Positions 7,292 through 13,764 of a stretch of DNA of 19,850 nucleotides are shown one piece after another. Both the position numbers and the translations under genes were made by a program. The notes under the pieces are model-generated. The model was not told the DNA's origin. It did not search any database and saw only the letters and a program-made list of their open reading frames with translations. The DNA comes from an uncultured Bacilli bacterium (GTDB lineage Bacteria > Bacillota_I > Bacilli_A > RF39 > UBA660). The stretch lies in contig CAKOHV010000029.1 of assembly GCA_934086145.1 (NCBI GenBank), forward strand, positions 1-19,850. Reading direction: 5' to 3'. Each line of letters begins with the position of its first letter. Positions within the stretch are counted from its first letter, which is position 1.

Positions 7292-8347
7292 CTACGAAAT
7301 CATTAATTCTTTTCCACTTGGCTGTATTTGTATAAAAGTATTACCATCATTTAATTTAATTTCATTACCATTTAAATCTAAGTATTTAGTTTGTGCTGAA
7401 CGAGTTCCTTTTTCCCATTTTATAGGAATTGCATAACCATCAGTTATATAAAAGCCAGTTCCACTACCAATATTTTCTAAGTCTTGACGACCCTTTCCGT
7501 CATTTGCTATCTTATGATTTTCAACTTGATACACAATTATATTCTTGGCCGTATACTGCTCTTTTGTTTTATAATCAACATGCTTTTCATCATTAACGCT
7601 TCTTAAATAAACTTTTTTCGTTGCATCATACGAGTAAGAGGTCATCACAAGATTAGAATAGTTTATTGACACATTATTAGCTACCATAGCACTTTCATCA
7701 CTACTTAAACCAACTTCATCAATTGAATAATCCAATAACGATTTAACACTTGTAGTCTGACGATACCTTAATTTTTTTATTGCCTCACTAAGTAATTGAG
7801 AATTCGTAAAGCCACGATGTTCGTATGCAACATTCAAATTATTATCACGATAAAAATAAACGTCCTCATAACTTATGCCATTAATGTTATCCATTCCTAA
7901 CTTAGTTATATCCACCTCAGCTTGAGGACTCCATCCCCAATGAACAAAAATAGCATCATTTTCTAAAGCATAATCTAAAAAATAATGACGAGCACTTCTA
8001 ATAGAACCAACTTTTTCCAAATTTGCATCCTTATATATTCCCATCAATCTCGTATAACCGCCTTCAACAATAATTTCGTAAACAATGTAAGCTTCTTGTA
8101 AACCAGTATGATATTTTCTTGCTTCTGGATGATTATTAATCATAATTGCCAATGGACGACTATCAGAATCCAAATCTATGACCTTTAAAGTTCTCTTCTT
8201 TTCTTTATGCAAAACATTTCCTAAAACAGCATCATTATTTTTTCCCTTACTTATCGCAAAGAAAACTAAACTTCCTATCAATAGCAGTAACACTATAACT
8301 ATAAATTTCTTCTTTTTTTGTTTTTTCTTTATCTTTACCATATTCAT
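7292..8347 (-). CDS. DUF3048 (YerB-like) membrane-anchored protein
   Basis: Predicted envelope protein of the DUF3048 family, which includes Bacillus YerB; the biochemical role is unknown. In the 351-residue form: basic N-terminus, one membrane helix (about 14-33) without a lipobox cysteine, and an extracellular domain. Family hallmarks are RPLAIMINNHPEAR, GLQEAYIVYEIIVEGGYTRLMGIY and KVGSIRSARHYFLDYA (about 64-125). The C-terminal part (GSGTGFYITDGYAIPIKWEK) is the second half of the family. Two ATGs (8347, 8341) are possible; I use 8347, with AGG 4-5 nt upstream. A TTG at 8386 gives a longer frame, but an extended -10 promoter lies inside it. Followed 12 bp later by the 112-residue membrane protein gene. 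Confidence 0.85.
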   Translation of the reverse strand: MNMVKIKKKQKKKKFIVIVLLLLIGSLVFFAISKGKNNDAVLGNVLHKEKKRTLKVIDLDSDSRPLAIMINNHPEARKYHTGLQEAYIVYEIIVEGGYTRLMGIYKDANLEKVGSIRSARHYFLDYALENDAIFVHWGWSPQAEVDITKLGMDNINGISYEDVYFYRDNNLNVAYEHRGFTNSQLLSEAIKKLRYRQTTSVKSLLDYSIDEVGLSSDESAMVANNVSINYSNLVMTSYSYDATKKVYLRSVNDEKHVDYKTKEQYTAKNIIVYQVENHKIANDGKGRQDLENIGSGTGFYITDGYAIPIKWEKGTRSAQTKYLDLNGNEIKLNDGNTFIQIQPSGKELMIS

Positions 8348-8360
8348 CAAACCTAACCAT

Positions 8361-8369
8361 ATTATATCA
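8361..8369 (-). promoter_or_regulatory. Extended -10 promoter of the DUF3048 gene
   Basis: TGATATAAT on the minus strand, a perfect TGn-TATAAT. The -35 region would fall in the hairpin of the smpB terminator, so termination and new initiation are packed into about 45 bp. Confidence 0.6.
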
Positions 8370-8375
8370 TAAATG

Positions 8376-8401
8376 AAAAAAGACAAAACTATTTTTGTCT
8401 T
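8376..8401 (-). terminator. Terminator of the secG-rnr-smpB region
   Basis: Minus-strand 9-bp stem AAGACAAAA / TTTTGTCTT with a 4-nt loop (ATAG) and a T run. The smpB stop codon lies in the loop, so the last smpB codons form one arm. Confidence 0.75.
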
Positions 8402-8823
8402 AATTGCATATTTTCTCTTCTTAAATCTCGCTCTTTTATAGTCTCTCTTTTATCATATAATTTTTTACCTTTACCCAAACCAAGTAAAATTTTAACCCGA
8501 TTATTAACCAAATATGCTTTTAAAGGAACTAAACTATAACCATCTCTTTCTAGAGCTTCCTTTAGTTTCTTTATTTCTTTCTTATGTAAAAGTAACTTTC
8601 TAGTTCTTCTTTCTTCATGATTAAATCTATTGCCTTCTTCATACTTAGGAATATACATATTCAAAAGAAATACTTCACCATTTTTTACAAGTGCAAAAGT
8701 GTCCTTTAAATCACCAGAGCCTTTTCGTAAAGACTTAATCTCTGTTCCTTTTAATTCAATACCACATTCAATTGAATCTTCTATAAAATAATCAAAATAC
8801 GCTTTTTTATTTTTTATCTCCAT
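8389..8823 (-). CDS. smpB: SsrA-binding protein SmpB
   Basis: Binds tmRNA and delivers it to stalled ribosomes for trans-translation. The 144-residue product is close to the usual length (about 150). Motifs: NKKAYFDYFIEDSIECGIELKGTEIKSLR at the start, the oligonucleotide-binding strands with FLLNMYIPKYE, and the typical C-terminal KGKKLYDKRETIKERDLRRE. The ATG at 8823 overlaps the end of rnr by 17 bp and has a purine-rich GGGGGAAAA SD inside rnr; the frame open upstream to 8883 shows no family homology. Adjacency to rnr and secG is the classical Gram-positive arrangement and fits the shared role in clearing stalled ribosomes and faulty mRNA. The ssrA gene itself is not in this window. Confidence 0.96.
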   Translation of the reverse strand: MEIKNKKAYFDYFIEDSIECGIELKGTEIKSLRKGSGDLKDTFALVKNGEVFLLNMYIPKYEEGNRFNHEERRTRKLLLHKKEIKKLKEALERDGYSLVPLKAYLVNNRVKILLGLGKGKKLYDKRETIKERDLRRENMQLRQK

Positions 8824-10927
8824 CTTCTTTTTCCCCCACCAATTCAAAATCAACCATTGAAGCTTCCTTACTTGCTGCGACACATTTTACTTTAACTTTA
8901 TCACCTAAACGATACATCTTCTTAGTCGACTTACCTATCATCGCCAAAATTTCTGGAACATAAGTAAAATAATCACCTTTTAAAGTTTGAACATGAACCA
9001 GACCTTCTACTAAGTTAGGAAGTTCAACAAAGAAGCCAAAGTTAGTTATTGTATCAATCATACCTTCGTATTCTTCCCCAATATGATCCTCCATATATTC
9101 AGCCATCTTCATATCTAAAACATCACGTTCGGCATCAACAGCTGCTCTTTCTCTTTCACTTGAATGTTGAGCTATTTCAATCAAAGAACTTTCCAAAGTT
9201 TGAATTGTTGTCATTGACATATCATTTTCAACCAAATATTTTTTTAACAAACGATGAACTACTAAATCTGGATAACGGCGAATAGGACTCGTAAAATGCG
9301 TATAAGCTCTACTTGCCAAACCAAAGTGTCCTAAATTATCTTTACTATATTCGGCTTTACGCATACTACGTAAAAGTAAGGCTGACAATATTTCAAATTC
9401 TTTCTTATCTTTCAATTGACTTAATATATTATCCATCGTCTTAGGTGTAATTGAATTTACATTACCAGTCAACTTATATCCCAAAATCTTAACAAGATTC
9501 ATAAACTCTTCAATTTTTTCTGGCTTTGGATCCTCATGGACACGATATATAAAAGGCAAATCCATTTGGAAAATATGACCTGCTACAGTTTCATTAGCCG
9601 CAATCATAAAGTCTTCAATTAACATTTCTCCCTCTTCACGAACGCGTTTAACAACATCGATAGCTTTACCATTTTCATCTTGAATAATTTTAGCTTCATC
9701 AATCTCAAAGTTAATATACCCTCTATTAATCTTTTCCTTACGTAATATTTTATGTAATTCATTCATCAACTTTAAATCATCAACAAATTCTTCATAACCA
9801 GGAGCCACAATATCACGCATTATAATATCATTTACTTTTTTGTAAGTCATCTTTTTACGACTTTTAATGTAACTTGGAAAAATATCATAATCAACAACTT
9901 TACCATTATGATTAATTTCCATCACACAAGACATTGATAAACGAAGTTCTCCCTCATTTAAGGAACAAATACCATTAGACAATTTATGCGGTAACATTGG
10001 GATAACAGTATCTGCTAAATAAGATGAAGTTCCTCTTTCATAGGCCGCATCTCCCAAAGCTGTATTTTCTTTAACATAATTAGAAACGTCAGCAATATGA
10101 ACACCAAGAATATAATTACCATTATCCTTTAATTTAATACTAACAGCATCATCAATATCTTTAGTGTCATCACCATCAATTGTAAAAATAACCTCATTCG
10201 TTAAATCACGACGCCCTTTTAGTTCCTTCTCAGATACTTGATTAGGTATCTTTTCTATTTCCGCTTCTACTTCTTCACCAAAATCCTCATAAATTCCATG
10301 ACGATAAGCAATACTCAAAATATCTGTCCCTGGATCATTTTTATGACCAATAATTTTTACTACTTCAGCCAAATATTTTCGTTTATTAATTTCTTTAACA
10401 GCCCTAACTAAAACTTTGTGCCCTTCTACACAGTCTTTTAATTTTTCACCAGTTAATTCAATTGTTAAATCCTTCTTATCATCATCTAAAATCAAAATAG
10501 GTTTTTCTTTTTCGTTATACGCTATTTCTCCAACAAGGTCATCTAATTCTCTTTTTATAATTCTAATAACTTTAGCTTCTTTTCTAACTCCAGACATAAA
10601 CTTTTCAGCTAAAACGATATCTCCATCTATAGCCCCATTCATATTAGAAGCTTCAACATACAGGTCATCTTCTTTATCCAAAATTACAAAACCAAACCCT
10701 TTTTTATTTACAGATAAACGACCTACTTTTAAACCAGGACAATTTTTAAGCAAAATATATTTTTCTTTTTTGGTAAAAAAAACTATATACTCTTTTACTA
10801 ATTCATCTAAAGTATCATGTAGCTCTCTATATTCTTGAGCCGTTTTTAAACCTAACATATCATTTATTTCTATTGCCTTTTTAGCTTCATGAATTCCAGT
10901 TAACAATTCTACTATTTTTTCTTTCAC
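8807..10927 (-). CDS. rnr: Ribonuclease R
   Basis: Processive 3'-5' exoribonuclease of the RNB family that degrades structured RNA and acts with SmpB-tmRNA on faulty messages. In the 706-residue form: N-terminal helix-turn-helix-like part (1-60), cold-shock OB domains (about 65-195), the RNB catalytic domain (about 238-570) with the metal-binding aspartates in DGDDTKDIDD (251-260), the signature FTSPIRRYPDLVVHR (545-559), and a C-terminal S1 domain (about 620-696, GMIDTITNFGFFVELPNLVEGLVH). The start is uncertain: TTG at 10939 lacks a usable SD, whereas GTG at 10927 has GGTGA 5 nt upstream; I use 10927. The C-terminal basic tail is short (EKEDGDKK). It follows the pilin-like gene by 22 bp and overlaps smpB by 17 bp. 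Confidence 0.95.
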   Translation of the reverse strand: MKEKIVELLTGIHEAKKAIEINDMLGLKTAQEYRELHDTLDELVKEYIVFFTKKEKYILLKNCPGLKVGRLSVNKKGFGFVILDKEDDLYVEASNMNGAIDGDIVLAEKFMSGVRKEAKVIRIIKRELDDLVGEIAYNEKEKPILILDDDKKDLTIELTGEKLKDCVEGHKVLVRAVKEINKRKYLAEVVKIIGHKNDPGTDILSIAYRHGIYEDFGEEVEAEIEKIPNQVSEKELKGRRDLTNEVIFTIDGDDTKDIDDAVSIKLKDNGNYILGVHIADVSNYVKENTALGDAAYERGTSSYLADTVIPMLPHKLSNGICSLNEGELRLSMSCVMEINHNGKVVDYDIFPSYIKSRKKMTYKKVNDIIMRDIVAPGYEEFVDDLKLMNELHKILRKEKINRGYINFEIDEAKIIQDENGKAIDVVKRVREEGEMLIEDFMIAANETVAGHIFQMDLPFIYRVHEDPKPEKIEEFMNLVKILGYKLTGNVNSITPKTMDNILSQLKDKKEFEILSALLLRSMRKAEYSKDNLGHFGLASRAYTHFTSPIRRYPDLVVHRLLKKYLVENDMSMTTIQTLESSLIEIAQHSSERERAAVDAERDVLDMKMAEYMEDHIGEEYEGMIDTITNFGFFVELPNLVEGLVHVQTLKGDYFTYVPEILAMIGKSTKKMYRLGDKVKVKCVAASKEASMVDFELVGEKEDGDKK

Positions 10928-10949
10928 AACAATCACCAACCTTTTTTAA

Positions 10950-11348
10950 TTATCCTCTATATGAGCAATTTTTAACACCATCTACATAATATATGGCTAC
11001 TTTCTCTCCTGTTCTTGCTCCTGTAGGATCTTGTAAATCCTCATCCAAATAGCCATCAGCTACTAAATCTGTTTTATAAATATAACATGATATAGAATTT
11101 GCTTTACTACTAAGACATGAAGCTTTAGAAACTGTATTAGTCCCAGATACAGAAGGATGAATAACTGCTCCTGCGGTCTCAATATACGTACAAGCAGCAT
11201 CCTCTATCTCTTTTTTATAATTATCATAGTTTTTCTGTTGCTGCTTACTTCGAACACTAACCATATTTGTTCCAATCATAACGCCCATTAAAGCCAGCAA
11301 AGATATTACAACAATCAATTCTACTAAAGTAAAACCATCATTATCCAT
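10950..11348 (-). CDS. Orphan type IV prepilin-like protein
   Basis: The 132 residues begin with a class III prepilin signal: MDNDG then FTLVELIVVISLLALMGVM. Cleavage is expected after Gly5, with the mature N-terminal Phe methylated, and Glu at mature position 5 (Glu10). The hydrophobic helix spans about 6-28. The globular part carries four cysteines (about 53, 78, 87, 127), suitable for two disulfides. Pilins and pseudopilins polymerise in the membrane with an assembly ATPase, a platform protein and a prepilin peptidase; none of these is in the window. It sits between secG and rnr, where no pilin normally lies. SD TAGGTGG is good; a tandem -10 sequence lies immediately upstream, so it may start its own transcript and lead rnr. 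Confidence 0.85.
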   Translation of the reverse strand: MDNDGFTLVELIVVISLLALMGVMIGTNMVSVRSKQQQKNYDNYKKEIEDAACTYIETAGAVIHPSVSGTNTVSKASCLSSKANSISCYIYKTDLVADGYLDEDLQDPTGARTGEKVAIYYVDGVKNCSYRG

Positions 11349-11358
11349 AGTACCACCT

Positions 11359-11370
11359 ATTATAATTATA
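11359..11370 (-). promoter_or_regulatory. Tandem -10 box before the pilin-like gene
   Basis: TATAATTATAAT on the minus strand, running into the SD TAGGTGG. If the upstream copy is used, the leader is about 10 nt. The same 12-mer precedes the serine hydrolase gene. No clear -35. Confidence 0.4.
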
Positions 11371-11393
11371 ACACAATAAATAAAAATTCACAT

Positions 11394-11414
11394 AAAAAAA
11401 AGCCTTTATGGCTT
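11394..11414 (-). terminator. Terminator of secG
   Basis: Minus-strand AAGCC / GGCTT stem with a 5-nt loop (ATAAA), followed by eight T. The stem is short but the T run is strong, so partial read-through into the pilin gene is possible. Confidence 0.7.
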
Positions 11415-11419
11415 CATTG

Positions 11420-11635
11420 TTATTTTATAAACAGAATAAAAGATATAACAAAAAATAAAATACCAAGTAAAATTGTCAATCTTGTTATTAACAATTCTAC
11501 CCCTCTTTCCTTTTGATTCTGAAATAACACATCATTACCACCTGTAATTATTTGACTAGCATCACTAGCTTTGCTACTTTGTAATAAAACAATAGCAATT
11601 AATAAAATTGATACAATTAAAAGTGCGATTTCCAT
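11420..11635 (-). CDS. secG: Protein translocase subunit SecG
   Basis: Small integral subunit of the SecYEG translocon that assists SecA-driven export. The 71 residues contain two membrane helices (about 1-20 and 48-70) joined by a cytoplasmic loop with the family sequence LLQSSKASDASQIITGGNDVLFQ (about 17-39), matching the usual LLQ.gk..gl...fgGg pattern. Length is normal. SD GGGAGTGA lies about 5 nt before the ATG. A promoter with an extended -10 is just upstream. secG next to rnr and smpB is a conserved Gram-positive order; here a pilin-like gene is inserted between secG and rnr. Confidence 0.92.
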   Translation of the reverse strand: MEIALLIVSILLIAIVLLQSSKASDASQIITGGNDVLFQNQKERGVELLITRLTILLGILFFVISFILFIK

Positions 11636-11659
11636 CCAATCACTCCCATTTCCGATAGT

Positions 11660-11688
11660 AGTTTACCATATGTAAAATTATAAATCAA
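11660..11688 (-). promoter_or_regulatory. Promoter of secG
   Basis: Minus strand TTGATT (11688-11683), spacer exactly 17 bp, TAAACT (11665-11660), preceded by TGG as an extended -10. About 25 nt lie between the -10 and the ATG. Confidence 0.5.
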
Positions 11689-11706
11689 GTATCCACAAAT
11701 TATGTC

Positions 11707-11742
11707 AAAAAAAAAATACTTACAATATCATTATAAATATTT
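11707..11742 (-). terminator. Terminator of the HdeD-like gene
   Basis: Minus-strand 11-bp stem AAATATTTATA / TGTAAGTATTT with two G-T wobbles and a 7-nt loop, followed by at least eight T. Starts about 18 nt after the stop at 11760. Confidence 0.75.
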
Positions 11743-11759
11743 TTTAAATCACCATAATT

Positions 11760-12329
11760 TTATTCAAAAATTTTTAATAAATTTTTAGCTCTTTTTTTGA
11801 ATAAAGAAATATACATAGCATCAAATAAGCCATAACAAACCATGAATATTCCAATCAATTTAGTTATTAGCATAAAACTATCAAAAGGATTAGTTAAAAC
11901 AACAATTCCCATAATAATCATTAAAATTGAAATGAAACCAACTAATGGATAAATTTCTTCATTAAACTTCATAAATTTATAAGTATAAATACACTTCATT
12001 ACTCCACTACTTATTAGCCAAATTCCAAAAAATACGCCAATTATAGTCAAAGATTTAACTGGTGATATAATACTTCCCAAACCAATCAAAGAACAAAGAA
12101 TACCATTTATTAAATCGTAATGAAAAATCTTATTTCCCAATCCATCATAAAAATATCTTATCAAATCAAATAAACCATGAACTAAAATATAACAGCCTAA
12201 AATGACGATCATTAACTTAGAAGATAACTCCGCATACCTAATAAACACAAAACCAACTATTATATCCATTATTACTAATAATAATGAAATATTCATAATC
12301 TTATTAAATCTTTCAATTATCTTATTCAT
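11760..12329 (-). CDS. HdeD/DUF308-like six-helix membrane protein
   Basis: The 189 residues form about six membrane helices (roughly 13-33, 38-57, 70-89, 94-113, 125-145, 150-172) with short charged loops and a basic C-terminus. The three repeated helix pairs, with GCYILVHGLFDLIRY and FFGIWLISSGVMK, match the HdeD/DUF308 family, whose Enterobacterial member is linked to acid resistance; the role in this lineage is unknown. SD GAGGTG lies about 8 nt before the ATG. It is divergent from the FemAB gene, from which it is separated by 119 bp with two overlapping promoters. Terminated before secG, so it is a one-gene unit. Confidence 0.8.
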   Translation of the reverse strand: MNKIIERFNKIMNISLLLVIMDIIVGFVFIRYAELSSKLMIVILGCYILVHGLFDLIRYFYDGLGNKIFHYDLINGILCSLIGLGSIISPVKSLTIIGVFFGIWLISSGVMKCIYTYKFMKFNEEIYPLVGFISILMIIMGIVVLTNPFDSFMLITKLIGIFMVCYGLFDAMYISLFKKRAKNLLKIFE

Positions 12330-12350
12330 AAGTCTAGCACCTCTACTTTA

Positions 12351-12379
12351 ATTTTAAAACATAAATTAATATATTGCAA
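12351..12379 (-). promoter_or_regulatory. Promoter of the HdeD-like gene
   Basis: Minus strand TTGCAA (12379-12374), spacer exactly 17 bp, TAAAAT (12356-12351). The -35 is palindromic and is the same six bases used by the divergent FemAB promoter. The predicted leader is about 15 nt. Confidence 0.5.
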
Positions 12380-12401
12380 TATTTTTTAAATGTGATATAA
12401 T
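12374..12401 (+). promoter_or_regulatory. Promoter of the FemAB gene
   Basis: TTGCAA (12374-12379), 16-bp spacer, TATAAT (12396-12401) with TGA immediately before it as an extended -10. The leader is about 40 nt, longer than at neighbouring genes. Confidence 0.65.
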
Positions 12402-12448
12402 ACACTCTTATTTTAATTTATTTTGATTTTATTAGAAAGGGGTTTACT

Positions 12449-13744
12449 ATGAAATTAAGAGAATTATCTATCTTCGAATTTGACCATTTTGCCAAAAATC
12501 ATCCGCTTGGAAGTTACCATCAAACTTCTAATTATGCTTTAAACATGTCAGAAAACAATTATGACTATGATCTTTTAGGATTAATAGACGATAACAATGA
12601 GATTGTTGCTGCTTCCTTAATTCTTTACCGAAAAATAGGCTTGTTTTATCGTTATGGCTATGCACCAAAAGGATTTCTAATTGATTACTATAATCCTTCC
12701 ATAGTAAAAGAATTCACAACCTTACTAAAGAAATACTATTACAAAAAGAATTTTGCTTTTATTAAAATTAATCCAGAAATTTCTATAGGTCAAGTCGACT
12801 TAAAAACCAAGCAAATAAAATACAATGAAAATAAAATAATCGAAAGTACTCTAGAAGGTTTAAACTTCAAAAAATTAAAAGGCAATAAACTTTTTGAAGC
12901 TAAAATTCCCAAATATAATGCTATTTTGATTCTAAAAAATTGCAATTTAAGAACAGTTGACAAAAGAACTCGAAACAAAATCAGAAAAAGTACTAAAAAA
13001 GGACTTACTTTAGAAAAAGGTAATCGTGAAAGCATCGATATTCTTTATAAATTTATTAAAAACAAAAAAGATTACCCTATTACTCACTACTACAACTATT
13101 ATAATGCTTTTTCCAAAAATGATTCAATCGATATTTTCTTAGTAAAAATCGACTTTGAAGAAAGTCTATTAAATATAAGAGAACAATACGAAGCCGAAAG
13201 TATCCATAACAACAACTTAGTTGAAAAGTTAATGAAAAAAAATACCCCTGAACTTTTAATAAGAAAAATGGAATCTGACAAGAACTTACAAGCTTTAAGC
13301 GAGGAAATAGCCTATACAACAAGATGCCTTGCTAATAAAAAGGAAGATTACATCGCTGGAGCTATAACAATTAAATATAAAAATCGTGTAAATATTTTAA
13401 TAAGTGGTTATGAAAAAAGATATAGTCGCTACAACCCTAACTATTTTTTACATTATGAAATGATAAAATACTATAAAAAAGATTATGATTTTATGGATTT
13501 AAACGGTATTACCGGTGATTTTACAGACTCCAATCCATATAAAGGACTTAATGAATTTAAATTTGGTTTTAACCCTGTAGCTTTCGAAAACATCGGTGAA
13601 TTTGACTACATGGTTAATGAAAGTCTTTATAAAAATCTCGACTCAAATGGTGCTTTACAAAAAGAATTTCAACGTAAAGAAAAGAAAAATCCAAATAATG
13701 AAGAAAATATAGAAAATAAAAAAACAAAAAAGAAACATAGTTAA
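12449..13744 (+). CDS. FemAB-family aminoacyl-tRNA-dependent peptidoglycan transferase
   Basis: Predicted cytoplasmic, membrane-associated enzyme that adds an amino acid from aminoacyl-tRNA to the lipid II stem peptide, building the interpeptide bridge. The 431 residues show two GNAT-like halves: HPLGSYHQTSNYA (18-30), YRYGYAPKGFLIDYYNP (67-83), RTRNKIRKSTKKGL (173-186), and at the end NPYKGLNEFKFGFNP (362-376), all family features. A charged helical insert (about 238-298) corresponds to the coiled-coil arm of FemA, which contacts tRNA. A Lys/Asn/Glu-rich tail (about 405-431) is extra. SD AAAGGGG is strong. The amino acid added cannot be read from sequence. Convergent with the serine hydrolase gene, also wall-related. 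Confidence 0.9.
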   Translation: MKLRELSIFEFDHFAKNHPLGSYHQTSNYALNMSENNYDYDLLGLIDDNNEIVAASLILYRKIGLFYRYGYAPKGFLIDYYNPSIVKEFTTLLKKYYYKKNFAFIKINPEISIGQVDLKTKQIKYNENKIIESTLEGLNFKKLKGNKLFEAKIPKYNAILILKNCNLRTVDKRTRNKIRKSTKKGLTLEKGNRESIDILYKFIKNKKDYPITHYYNYYNAFSKNDSIDIFLVKIDFEESLLNIREQYEAESIHNNNLVEKLMKKNTPELLIRKMESDKNLQALSEEIAYTTRCLANKKEDYIAGAITIKYKNRVNILISGYEKRYSRYNPNYFLHYEMIKYYKKDYDFMDLNGITGDFTDSNPYKGLNEFKFGFNPVAFENIGEFDYMVNESLYKNLDSNGALQKEFQRKEKKNPNNEENIENKKTKKKHS

Positions 13745-13764
13745 ATCAACAACATGTTTCTTTT
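13728..13764. terminator. Bidirectional terminator, FemAB gene / serine hydrolase gene
   Basis: Perfect 11-bp stem AAAAGAAACAT / ATGTTTCTTTT with a 15-nt loop and T runs on both strands, between two convergent genes. The FemAB stop codon lies in the loop. Confidence 0.75.
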
